Shown here: one piece after another, positions 7,111 through 15,100 of the stretch | Layout of the letters: each line of letters opens with the position of its first letter | Position numbering within the stretch: position 1 is the stretch's first letter | Assembly: GCA_024695545.1 (NCBI GenBank) | Contig: JAILHZ010000002.1 | Coordinates: forward strand, 62,001-126,000 | Direction: 5' to 3' | Origin: Clostridiales bacterium | GTDB lineage: Bacteria; Bacillota_A; Clostridia; Saccharofermentanales; Saccharofermentanaceae | Length of the DNA: 64,000 bases | Position numbers and translations under genes: made by a program | Notes under the pieces: generated by a model | Database searches by the model: none | The model's input: the letters and a program-made list of their open reading frames with translations, nothing else | Told to the model about the DNA's origin: nothing

Positions 7111-10092
7111 ATGCTTAAATTAGTTCAGACCGAAAACGGACTTGTTCGTGGTTTTCAGGGAAATAACACCAGAATTTCAGTATTTAAAGGTATTCCGTTT
7201 GCCGCACCGCCGATCGGCGAGAATCGTTGGAGAGCACCACAGCCTGCTGCCAATTGGGAAGGTGTACGTGAGTGCAGCAAATTTGCTCCAATCTCCGTTC
7301 AGGATCAGCCGGGCATAGGAACGGATATCTATTGCCGCGAATGGCATGTAGATAAAGATATTGAAATGGACGAAGACTGCCTGTACCTTAATGTATGGAC
7401 ACCGGCACAGAGCGATAACGACAATCTCCCTGTATTCGTATGGTTCTTTGGAGGCGGATTCCAGTGGGGTTATCCCCGCGAGATGGAGTTTAACGGCGAG
7501 AATATGGCCAAAAGAGGCATCATCGTCGTTAGTGTGAACTACCGTCTCGGCGCTCTCGGATTCCTTTCTCACCCTGATCTTATCAAAGAGGCTCCGGAAG
7601 CTCCGTCAAACTTCGGTAACCTTGACCAGCAAGCCGGAATTAAGTGGGTCATTAAGAACATCAAGAACTTTGGCGGCGATCCGAAAAATATTACGATCGC
7701 AGGTCAGTCCGCCGGTGGCGGTTCCGTTCTTAATCATCTGACTTCTGAATCCAGCATTGGTCTTTATCAGAAAGCCATCATCTATTCCGGTATCATTGAA
7801 GCACCTTATATCAAGGATAATGTTATTTCTCCGAAGCCGATCGAAGAGACTGCCAAGATGGGCGAGAAATTCTTTGAAAGTCTCGGTGTAAAGACGATTG
7901 AGGAAGCCAGAAAGATCGATGCACTTACCATCCGTACCAAGTACGCGGAGTTCCGTGAAAAGAACATGTTCTTCTTCACACCATGTATCGACCATGTATT
8001 CCTTAAGGACGAACCTTTTAAGCTTATGCTTCAGGGTAAACAGGCAAATGTTCCTCTGATTGCCGGAAATACATTCGACGAGTTTAAGAGCTTCATCTAT
8101 GCAGATTCGAAGGAAAGCTTTGAACAGCAGGCCAGAGATCTCTTTGGCGACCGCGCTGAGCAGTTCCTCTCATTCCCGGAGAGTTATGAAGTGGAGGACG
8201 GAAACAAATATGCAGGAGTGCGCGGCATTGAGTGTTCCGTAAAAGCAGCGCTCGATAAGACGGATGCTCCCTGCTTCTACTACAGTTTCGAGGTTGATAT
8301 CCCCGGCGAGGATGATCCCGGAACATTCCACTCGGTAGATCTGTGGTTCTTCTTTGAAACTCTGGCAGCTTGCTGGAGACCGTTTGTCGGCCGCCACTAC
8401 GATATCGCCAGAAAAATGACCAACTACGTCACAAACTTCATTAAGACCGGCAATCCGAATGGTGAAGATATTACCGGCGAAGTAATGCCGAACTGGGTTG
8501 CTTATTCCGATAAGGAAAGACACGAGATGCATTTTACTGCTGACGGATGTATTCCGAAGATGCAGGAATCCGATTATATCCAGTTCTTTATCGATTACCT
8601 GACAGATAAGACCCTGGGCAACATCGGGACATCTGAAAACAGAAAGAGCGCCAGTATCGCTGCTCTTGCAGCTCCCGCCAAGAAACAGGCCTTCAATCCA
8701 TATCTTCCTTCCTGGGAATATATTCCGGATGGCGAACCATACGTATTCGGAGACCGTCTCTACATCTATGGTTCTCACGATTATTACAACTGTTCTTTCT
8801 TCTGCCCCGGCGACTATGTTTCGTGGTCTGCACCTGTCAACGATCTCGGTAACTGGAGATATGAAGGTGTTTCTTTTAAACGTACCGATGATCCGGATAA
8901 TCAGGAAAACAAAGGCTGTCTTTATGCACCGGATGTCACTGTGGGTCCGGATGGTAACTACTACCTCTTCTATGTTCTGGACAACCAGAGCGTGGTTGCG
9001 GTTGCCAAGAGTGACAAGCCTCAGGGACCGTTCAAGTACTATGGTCACGTTCATTACGAAGACGGAACTCTGCTCGGACAGAAAGAAGGCAATGAGCCTC
9101 AGTTCGATCCCGGTGTAATCACCATTGGAGATACCACATATCTTTATACCGGATTCTGCGGCCAGACAGATGCATCCCGTCATGGCGCTATGGTCACCGT
9201 AATCGGACCGGATATGCTCACGATCAAAAAAGGACCGGAATTCATCGTTCCTGGCACCATGTACTCTAAGGGTACTGAGTACGAAGGACATGCTTTCTTC
9301 GAGGCTCCTTCCATCCGTGAGAGGAACGGAATATTCTATTTCGTTTATTCTTCACAGGTTATGCACGAGCTCTGCTACGCGACATCCAGGTCTCCGGAAG
9401 GACCTTTCTCCTACGGCGGTGTTATCGTCAGCAACTGCGACCTCGGCATTGATTCTTACAAGAAAGCGGATATGCCGGCATGCTATGGAGCGAACAACCA
9501 CGGCAGCATCGTGGAGATTAATGGTGAATGGTACATCTTCTATCACAGACATACCAATAACACTTGGTATTCCCGTCAGGGCTGCGCCGAGAAGATCGAA
9601 TTCGCAGAAGACGGAAGCATCAGGCAGGTTGAAATCACATCCTGCGGCTTAAACGGAGGACCGCTCCGCGACACATGCGAATATCCGTCATATATTGCCT
9701 GCAATATCTTCTCTGATAATAATGAGAAAAACGAACCTTATGTCGGACAGCACAATGTCGCACGAGTCATCCAGGATGGAAGAGACGGCGATCATGAAAC
9801 AGGCTATATTTCGCAGATCCGTGAAGGAACGACGATCGGCTTTAAGTACTTCGATCTGAAGCAGGCCAAGGGACTTGTCCTATATGTACGCGGCTACGGC
9901 AACGGTACATTTGAGGTAAGAACATCAATTGATGGTCCTGTCCTTGCGGAGATCCCTGTTCGTTTCATGACTGTATGGGAGAGATATGAAGCTTCCTTTA
10001 CTTCTGAGGTGACGGATCCGAAAGCATCGCTTTTCCTCACCTACCGTGGCGGCGGTGATGTTGCTCTGAAATCACTGTCATTCACTCACTAA
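7111..10092 (+). CDS. Carboxylesterase (type B) fused to a GH43 glycosidase, with a C-terminal beta-rich domain
   Basis: 993 aa, ATG preceded by GGGAGG. Residues 1-500 are a type-B carboxylesterase: VFKGIPFAAPPIGENRWR, DEDCLYLNVWTP, oxyanion GGG at 114-116, nucleophile Ser200 in GQSAGGG, likely acid at 323-324 (TFDEF), His407 in GTFHSVDLW. A 20-residue Ala/Lys-rich linker leads to a GH43 five-blade propeller (about 528-860): base Asp540 in YIPDGEPYVFGDRLYIYGSH, Asp608 in YAPDV, and a general-acid region in AFFEAPSIRE. Residues 860-993 resemble a CBM6-like or jelly-roll domain. There is no signal peptide. The likely job is removal of acetyl or feruloyl groups plus arabinose or xylose from imported xylan oligosaccharides. 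Exact specificity is not readable. Confidence 0.9.
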   Translation: MLKLVQTENGLVRGFQGNNTRISVFKGIPFAAPPIGENRWRAPQPAANWEGVRECSKFAPISVQDQPGIGTDIYCREWHVDKDIEMDEDCLYLNVWTPAQSDNDNLPVFVWFFGGGFQWGYPREMEFNGENMAKRGIIVVSVNYRLGALGFLSHPDLIKEAPEAPSNFGNLDQQAGIKWVIKNIKNFGGDPKNITIAGQSAGGGSVLNHLTSESSIGLYQKAIIYSGIIEAPYIKDNVISPKPIEETAKMGEKFFESLGVKTIEEARKIDALTIRTKYAEFREKNMFFFTPCIDHVFLKDEPFKLMLQGKQANVPLIAGNTFDEFKSFIYADSKESFEQQARDLFGDRAEQFLSFPESYEVEDGNKYAGVRGIECSVKAALDKTDAPCFYYSFEVDIPGEDDPGTFHSVDLWFFFETLAACWRPFVGRHYDIARKMTNYVTNFIKTGNPNGEDITGEVMPNWVAYSDKERHEMHFTADGCIPKMQESDYIQFFIDYLTDKTLGNIGTSENRKSASIAALAAPAKKQAFNPYLPSWEYIPDGEPYVFGDRLYIYGSHDYYNCSFFCPGDYVSWSAPVNDLGNWRYEGVSFKRTDDPDNQENKGCLYAPDVTVGPDGNYYLFYVLDNQSVVAVAKSDKPQGPFKYYGHVHYEDGTLLGQKEGNEPQFDPGVITIGDTTYLYTGFCGQTDASRHGAMVTVIGPDMLTIKKGPEFIVPGTMYSKGTEYEGHAFFEAPSIRERNGIFYFVYSSQVMHELCYATSRSPEGPFSYGGVIVSNCDLGIDSYKKADMPACYGANNHGSIVEINGEWYIFYHRHTNNTWYSRQGCAEKIEFAEDGSIRQVEITSCGLNGGPLRDTCEYPSYIACNIFSDNNEKNEPYVGQHNVARVIQDGRDGDHETGYISQIREGTTIGFKYFDLKQAKGLVLYVRGYGNGTFEVRTSIDGPVLAEIPVRFMTVWERYEASFTSEVTDPKASLFLTYRGGGDVALKSLSFTH

Positions 10093-10129
10093 GTCTTCGA
10101 TTTATTTCATTTTTTCTACCTCATCCTCA

Positions 10130-10167
10130 TTAAGAAAAGGACGGTCCGCGGACCGTCCTTTTCTTAA
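10130..10167. terminator. Bidirectional terminator
   Basis: A perfect 38-bp palindrome: the left arm TTAAGAAAAGGACGGTCCG is followed by its exact complement. It gives a GC stem with A-run and T-run flanks on both strands, between the convergent esterase-GH43 gene and the 72-aa gene. Confidence 0.93.
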
Positions 10168-10188
10168 TCATCAATTATTCAGTAAAAA

Positions 10189-10407
10189 TCAGAACAGACC
10201 CTTGATCTTGCCCACGATTCCACCTGCTTTGTCAGCGGAAAGCTTTGCCTTTGCGCCATCAACAACACCATTGATCACATCATCCGGAAGATCCACACCG
10301 ATAATGCCCTCAACTGTCTTGACCGGCTCTTTTTCAAAATTCTGGGCAACCGACGGATCGCTCTGAACTTTCTTTACAACTTCATCAATTTTAGCTTTAA
10401 TATCCAT
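10189..10407 (-). CDS. Small acidic/basic helical protein of unknown function
   Basis: 72 aa from ATG 10407, which has GGAGGTG 6 bases upstream; an earlier ATG in frame contains that ribosome site and is unlikely. The sequence alternates charged helices with a conserved-looking centre (KTVEGIIGVDLPDDVINGVV) and ends in a glycine/lysine tail (GGIVGKIKGLF). It vaguely resembles small Nif11-like leader peptides in charge pattern, but there is no GG cleavage site followed by a core and no maturation enzyme nearby, so I do not call it a leader. It resembles short hypothetical proteins I know from Clostridia. It stands alone, convergent with the esterase-GH43 gene. Confidence 0.75.
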   Translation of the reverse strand: MDIKAKIDEVVKKVQSDPSVAQNFEKEPVKTVEGIIGVDLPDDVINGVVDGAKAKLSADKAGGIVGKIKGLF

Positions 10408-10508
10408 GTTTTTCACCTCCATGATATGCTGTTTTCATTGTATCACATTTTCTAAAAGAGGCTTAATATTTCGCCGAAATCTTTTCCCGAAAGAATTTCA
10501 AAAATGCC

Positions 10509-10537
10509 TTGCAATTTGCATTTCGTTATATTATTAT
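10509..10537 (+). promoter_or_regulatory. Promoter of tRNA-Leu
   Basis: -35 TTGCAA (10509-10514), 17-bp spacer, -10 TATTAT (10532-10537). The mature tRNA begins 13 bp downstream. Confidence 0.7.
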
Positions 10538-10549
10538 ATTTAAGCACTT

Positions 10550-10636
10550 GCGGATATGGCGGAATTGGCAGACGCGCTAGCTTCAGGTGCTAGTGATCGC
10601 AAGGTCATACAGGTTCAAGTCCTGCTATCCGCACCA
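10550..10636 (+). tRNA. tRNA-Leu (anticodon CAG)
   Basis: 87 nt with encoded CCA. The acceptor stem GCGGATA pairs with TATCCGC. The anticodon stem CTAGC/GCTAG closes a 7-base loop TTCAGGT, anticodon CAG at 10584-10586. A long variable arm (TGATCGCAAGGTCA) marks it as class II, and the T loop GGTTCAAGTCC is normal. It reads CTG codons. Confidence 0.96.
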
Positions 10637-10670
10637 GATCGGGAATCAAAAGATTCCCGATCTTTTTATT
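10637..10670 (+). terminator. Terminator after tRNA-Leu
   Basis: A perfect 11-bp stem GATCGGGAATC / GATTCCCGATC with an AAAA loop, followed by TTTTTATT, directly after the CCA end. Confidence 0.95.
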
Positions 10671-10683
10671 CCCGCTTAAATCC

Positions 10684-10716
10684 CAATAAAAAAGCCGTCT
10701 CCCTGGAGAGACGGCT
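10684..10716 (-). terminator. Terminator of ddh
   Basis: On the minus strand, stem AGCCGTCTC / GAGACGGCT is followed by TTTTTTATTGG, just after the ddh stop. It lies back to back with the tRNA-Leu terminator. Confidence 0.92.
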
Positions 10717-10739
10717 CATGCTTTTCAAGAAAGATGAAC

Positions 10740-11726
10740 TTATACGAGTTCTTTTCTCAGTTCTTCACCGGAAAGCGGGCTCAGATAAGACGGAGCGATA
10801 TCCAGAACTGTCTTGCAGCCTGTTACGCCTTCCTTGGAAAGACGGTTGATCGCACGTGCATAGGCTGTCAGAACACCTGCTGTGAACTCCGGGTTAGAGT
10901 CGAGCTTCAGGCTGTACTCGATAACGTGCTTGTTTTCTTTATTGAAGCCGGATACACCGGATCTGAAGCAGAAACCGCCATGCGGGATACCGCTGTGATT
11001 CTTCTGCAGTTCTTCTTCTGTAATAAAGTGTACAGTCGTATCGTAGTCAGAGAAATAGTTCGGCATTGTCTTGATGTCGTTCTCGATCTGCTTAAGGTCA
11101 GCACCCTCTTCCGGAACAACGAAGCACTCACGTGTGTGCTTCTGACGTGTGGTCAGTTCAGGCTGGGAACCGGAACGTACTGCTTCCAGAGCGCTCTCGA
11201 CAGGAATTGTATACTGCTTGCCGTTCTTAACACCCTTAACACGACGGATCGCATCAGAATGGCCCTGGCTTACGCCCTTGCCCCAGAATGTGTAGCTCTC
11301 ACCTTCCGGCAGGATGCTCTGGGAGTAAATTCTTGCCAGAGAAAACATACCCGGATCCCAACCGACAGAGATTGCACCAACTGTGCCTGCTGCCTTTGCT
11401 GCAGCATCAACCTCTGCAAAATGCTGAGGAATGTTCGCATGTGTATCGAAGCTGTCAACCACGTTGAACATAGAAGCAAGCTTCGGTGTCTGCTCCGGAA
11501 GATCTGTAGCAGAACCGCCGCAGAGGATCATAACATCGATGCTGTCTTTCATAGAAGCTACATCGTTAACGGACATGACCTTTGCGGACTCTGTCTGAAT
11601 CTTTAATGTAGAAGGATCACGGCGTGTGAATACTGCAACAAGTTCCATATCCGGATTCTGACGGATGCTGGACTCGACACCGCGGCCTAAATTACCATAA
11701 CCGTAAATACCAATTCGAATCGCCAT
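10740..11726 (-). CDS. ddh: meso-diaminopimelate dehydrogenase
   Basis: 328 aa, typical family length. It makes meso-diaminopimelate in one NADPH-dependent step from tetrahydrodipicolinate, feeding lysine and peptidoglycan synthesis. The N-terminal dinucleotide fold is IRIGIYGYGNLGRGVES. Family-specific substrate segments follow: ILCGGSATDLPEQTP, NVVDSFDTHANIPQHF, and SVGWDPGMFSLARIY, then GKGVSQGHSDAIRRVKGVK. The gene is monocistronic with its own promoter, a possible operator over it, and a strong terminator. Confidence 0.96.
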   Translation of the reverse strand: MAIRIGIYGYGNLGRGVESSIRQNPDMELVAVFTRRDPSTLKIQTESAKVMSVNDVASMKDSIDVMILCGGSATDLPEQTPKLASMFNVVDSFDTHANIPQHFAEVDAAAKAAGTVGAISVGWDPGMFSLARIYSQSILPEGESYTFWGKGVSQGHSDAIRRVKGVKNGKQYTIPVESALEAVRSGSQPELTTRQKHTRECFVVPEEGADLKQIENDIKTMPNYFSDYDTTVHFITEEELQKNHSGIPHGGFCFRSGVSGFNKENKHVIEYSLKLDSNPEFTAGVLTAYARAINRLSKEGVTGCKTVLDIAPSYLSPLSGEELRKELV

Positions 11727-11769
11727 TTTGCAACTTTCTCCTTTTAGTATTTCATATATTTATATAACA

Positions 11770-11797
11770 AGGTGAAGTATAGCACTACTATTCACCT
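11770..11797. promoter_or_regulatory. Candidate operator (inverted repeat) over the ddh promoter
   Basis: AGGTGAA at 11770-11776 and TTCACCT at 11791-11797 form a perfect 7-bp inverted repeat spaced by 14 bp. It spans the spacer and the -10 of the ddh promoter, the position expected for a repressor site. No binding protein can be named. Confidence 0.4.
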
Positions 11798-11804
11798 AGT
11801 ACAA
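11776..11804 (-). promoter_or_regulatory. Promoter of ddh
   Basis: On the minus strand: -35 TTGTAC, 17-bp spacer, -10 TATACT. The ddh ATG lies about 50 bp downstream of the -10, preceded by AAGGAG. Confidence 0.75.
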
Positions 11805-11881
11805 CGCTGATATGAATTTTTTTCTGAATAGAATTGCATAATCTTCTTATTACCTGTTATAAGTGTTTTTGAAATGGCTTT

Positions 11882-11890
11882 TGATATAAT
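11882..11890 (+). promoter_or_regulatory. Extended -10 promoter of the helicase gene, probably a leaderless transcript
   Basis: TGATATAAT at 11882-11890 is an extended -10 element. The predicted RNA start (about 11897) coincides with ATG 11898. No Shine-Dalgarno sequence precedes that ATG. Confidence 0.55.
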
Positions 11891-11897
11891 GATTTAT

Positions 11898-14339
11898 ATG
11901 GAAAAAGCACTTCACAAGATCTCTGTTCGCGCGCTCAGCGAGCGCATTTACCGCTCCGGTTCCCTTCTCGGCGCCGGCTATGGAGGTGTGTCCGGACTCG
12001 ATGGTACCAGAATGCATCAGCGAGTCTTTAAGGATATCCGCAAGGAATATGGTGAAGACGCCGTAGTTTCAGAGTATTCTCTCAGCACAACACTGGAATA
12101 TGAACTTTATACACTTCAGATATCCGGTCGGGCCGACTGTATCATTGAGGATCCGGAAAACGGGATCAACATCATTGAAATCAAGACACATAACCGCGTG
12201 GTCGAGAAGGTTGAATCACTTATACTTCCCACACACGAGTCTCAGGTGAAGATCTATGCCCATCTATACTACCTGTCGCATCCGGAAATCGAAGATATCA
12301 CGATCACCTTAAGATACGTCTCATTTCTGAATTATCAGTTTCTCGAAAAAAGCAGGATATTCACGCGAGATGAAGCCGCTGATTTTTTCGATAACACAGT
12401 TGCTCTGTATTCCGCAGAAGCGAAGCGGATCAGTGACTACGAAGAAGCAAGAAACGAATCGATTGCTTCCATGAAATTCCCGTACTCTGTTGTCAGAAAC
12501 GGCCAGAAAGACTTCATGAAAGCAGTCCTCTCCTCTATCAAGCATAAAGAAACACTCATCGCAGAGGCACCTACAGGTATCGGCAAGACGATCAGCACTC
12601 TGTACCCTTCTATCAAATATCTTCCCGCCGCTCAGGGCGGCAAGATCTTCTATGCGACGGCCAAACTTGCCACTCGTGAAGTTGCGGACAAAGCACTGAT
12701 CGATATGAGAAATCAGGGTCTGGTCATTAAGTCGATCCAGCTCGCACCAAAGGAACAGATGTGTACAGCCATGGAGGAATTCTGTGACAGCCGCTTCTGC
12801 TCTTATGCCGACGGATATTATTCCCGTTTGAATGCCGCTCTTGAGGAACTCTATGGTCTTGATGCAATCTATCCGGAAGATATCAGAAGAGTGGCTTATA
12901 AGCATAAGATCTGCGCCCATGAGCTCCAGCTGGACGCCTCGAACTTCTGCGATGTTATCATCTGCGATTATAACCACATTTTCCATCCCAGGATCCGCCT
13001 TCAGCGTTATTTCGCGGTAAACGAATTCTGCCATACGATACTGATCGACGAGGCACACAACATGATCTCGAGATCAAGGGATATGTTCAGCGCATCACTC
13101 ACACGCCAGGCTCTTCTGACAGCATTACCGGTCCTGTCTACCATTTCTCAGAAGACGGAGAAATACAGTCATCAGCTCGTCGACTATTTCACTCTTCTGG
13201 ACTATGCTTTTGAAAAAGATTCTGCCGGGATCAATATGGTCGAACCATCGATCAAAGAAAACGATGTCGTGATCGGGGAAGATTTCCGTGCGACAAGGAC
13301 TGTTCCCAAGAATCTGTACCAGCTTCTCTGGGCCCTTTGCTTTCACATTGCAAACATACTTGCTGATCTCGAGGACCGTGAAAAACGCCGTATTCTTACG
13401 GAATATTACTTCGAAGCCAGATTCTTCCTGACCATTCTCGAACTGTATTTCGATGATGCGTATATCATTGAGATCACACGTTCCGGGACCTGTGACAACG
13501 GAAGTTATGATATCTCAATCACTCTCGACTGCCTTGATGCATCCGACAAACTGGCGACCATTCTTAAAGACAATCACAATGCCGTATTCTTCTCAGCCAC
13601 CATGTCTCCTGCGCAGTACTACCGAAGCATGATCGTCGGCAAGGAGACAACGTTTTCCAGGATGCTGCAGCTTCCGAGTCCTTTTCCGCCGGAAAACCTC
13701 CAGGTACTGATCATCAAGGATATCCAGACCACATACCAGGAAAGAAACTTCACCTGCGACACTGTAGCTAAGACGATTCTCCGGATGATTTCGGGACACA
13801 AAGAGAACTTTATGGTATTCTTCCCTTCATTCGCATATATGGATATGGTATATCAGCGGCTCTTCAAGGCGACATCCAAGGATCCTGACACCGAACTGAT
13901 GATGCAGGTCCCGAACATGAACACCGAAGACAAGAAACGGTATCTCGACCGATTCAACCGGCACGGGGATAAAACCCTTCTCGGGCTCGCCGTACTCGGC
14001 GGTCACTTCGGAGAAGGCATCGATCTTGTCGGCGACCGTCTGAAAGGAGCTTTTATCGTTGGTGTAGGTCTTCCGCAGATAAGTAAAGAACGTGAGATCC
14101 TCTCACAGTATTATCAGAACAAATTCGGAGACGGCTTCTCATTCGCATACAAGTTCCCGGGCTGGGAGAAGGTCCTTCAGGCCGCAGGACGTGTCATCCG
14201 GGATGAGAACGATAAAGGTTTCATCGTACTCATGGACGAGCGCTATTCGCGCGAAGATTACCGCATTCTCTGGCCGGAACACTGGAAAGCCACTGAATAC
14301 ATTGCCGAAGAAGCGGAGATCATGTGGGATGACCTCTGA
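11898..14339 (+). CDS. DinG/XPD-like ATP-dependent DNA helicase with an N-terminal PD-(D/E)XK-like nuclease domain
   Basis: 813 aa. The N-terminal 190 residues look like a RecB/Cas4-type nuclease fold (SGRADCIIEDP, then NIIEIKTHN giving the D..E.K set). The superfamily 2 helicase follows: Walker A EAPTGIGKTIST, iron-sulfur cysteines in MCTAMEEFCDSRFC and HKICAHEL, DEAH box ILIDEAHNM, and C-terminal motifs GGHFGEGIDLVGDRL and QAAGRVIRDENDKG. Such enzymes unwind DNA with 5'-3' polarity in repair. The frame is open to ATG 11874, but the promoter at 11882-11890 makes ATG 11898 the better start. It converges on recO with stop codons directly abutting (TGATCA). Confidence 0.9.
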   Translation: MEKALHKISVRALSERIYRSGSLLGAGYGGVSGLDGTRMHQRVFKDIRKEYGEDAVVSEYSLSTTLEYELYTLQISGRADCIIEDPENGINIIEIKTHNRVVEKVESLILPTHESQVKIYAHLYYLSHPEIEDITITLRYVSFLNYQFLEKSRIFTRDEAADFFDNTVALYSAEAKRISDYEEARNESIASMKFPYSVVRNGQKDFMKAVLSSIKHKETLIAEAPTGIGKTISTLYPSIKYLPAAQGGKIFYATAKLATREVADKALIDMRNQGLVIKSIQLAPKEQMCTAMEEFCDSRFCSYADGYYSRLNAALEELYGLDAIYPEDIRRVAYKHKICAHELQLDASNFCDVIICDYNHIFHPRIRLQRYFAVNEFCHTILIDEAHNMISRSRDMFSASLTRQALLTALPVLSTISQKTEKYSHQLVDYFTLLDYAFEKDSAGINMVEPSIKENDVVIGEDFRATRTVPKNLYQLLWALCFHIANILADLEDREKRRILTEYYFEARFFLTILELYFDDAYIIEITRSGTCDNGSYDISITLDCLDASDKLATILKDNHNAVFFSATMSPAQYYRSMIVGKETTFSRMLQLPSPFPPENLQVLIIKDIQTTYQERNFTCDTVAKTILRMISGHKENFMVFFPSFAYMDMVYQRLFKATSKDPDTELMMQVPNMNTEDKKRYLDRFNRHGDKTLLGLAVLGGHFGEGIDLVGDRLKGAFIVGVGLPQISKEREILSQYYQNKFGDGFSFAYKFPGWEKVLQAAGRVIRDENDKGFIVLMDERYSREDYRILWPEHWKATEYIAEEAEIMWDDL

Positions 14340-15098
14340 TCAGAGCGGAGGCAGCGTATCTAAGATCGACATCTTATCATAGTTCTTTTCAAGCCGTTCA
14401 CAGAGATATCTGTGGGCAACTGAACAAAGATCATCGAGAACGTATTTTTCCGCGTGAAAAGCACTTAGTCTCTCAAGTTCTGCATCTCTTATGTATCTTA
14501 ATGCTTCCACGCATCCGAGAGACACGAACTGATAATCCTTAGCCTTGGCCACGCAGCCAATCGACGAACAGTAAAGACGGCACTTGGAAAACGAGAACGC
14601 ACGTGTCGGCATCTTATCGGGATTTACGCAATCACACTCACTTAAGTCGAAAGCAAATCCAAGCACATCCATGATGCGCCATTCAAAAGCAGCAACGATC
14701 TGTCGGTATTTCTCGGGATGTTTGGAAAGATCATAGAGAACATACACAAGAAGCGTATAGATAGCCTGGCAGGAATCCGGATCTACGGCTGTATCCTTCA
14801 CGATCTCGAGAATATGCGATGCGCTGGTCAGTGCCTCGAACGAATCATAAAGACCGCGGAAACTTTCGACCGTCTCCCCTTCCTTCAGATAGTAATAGCC
14901 TTTACTCTCACTTAACATAAAGTCAGCAAGAAGCGGCGGAGTAGCAAGGGATGCCAGTCTTGACGAATGTTTCTTGGCTCCCGGTACCATCGCGGAGACC
15001 AGACCCTGACGCGGAGAAAGGATCGTAATTATCGCGTCCTGATTACGGTGCGGTTTGGCGGCGATGACAACACCGCGGATCGAAAAACTCGCGCCCAT
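14340..15098 (-). CDS. recO: DNA repair protein RecO
   Basis: 252 aa. RecO loads RecA through RecR in gap repair and recombination. The N-terminal OB fold is seen in SIRGVVIAAKPHRNQDAIITI and in SAMVPGAKKHSSRLA. A helical C-terminal half carries a zinc-finger cysteine set (CDCVNP then CRLYC). It begins 2 bp after the ybeY-era stop, the usual end of this conserved cluster, and converges with the helicase gene. Confidence 0.93.
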   Translation of the reverse strand: MGASFSIRGVVIAAKPHRNQDAIITILSPRQGLVSAMVPGAKKHSSRLASLATPPLLADFMLSESKGYYYLKEGETVESFRGLYDSFEALTSASHILEIVKDTAVDPDSCQAIYTLLVYVLYDLSKHPEKYRQIVAAFEWRIMDVLGFAFDLSECDCVNPDKMPTRAFSFSKCRLYCSSIGCVAKAKDYQFVSLGCVEALRYIRDAELERLSAFHAEKYVLDDLCSVAHRYLCERLEKNYDKMSILDTLPPL

Positions 15099-15100
15099 GA

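Noticed and set aside
8170..9291. 373-codon minus-strand frame inside the esterase-GH43 gene
   Set aside because: The plus strand encodes a recognised enzyme here; the antisense product has no motif.
10189..10407. RiPP leader peptide reading of the 72-aa protein
   Set aside because: No core peptide after a GG site and no maturation or transport gene nearby.
10556..10849. 97-codon frame starting in tRNA-Leu
   Set aside because: It crosses a tRNA and two terminators; known false-ORF type (MAELADALASG start).
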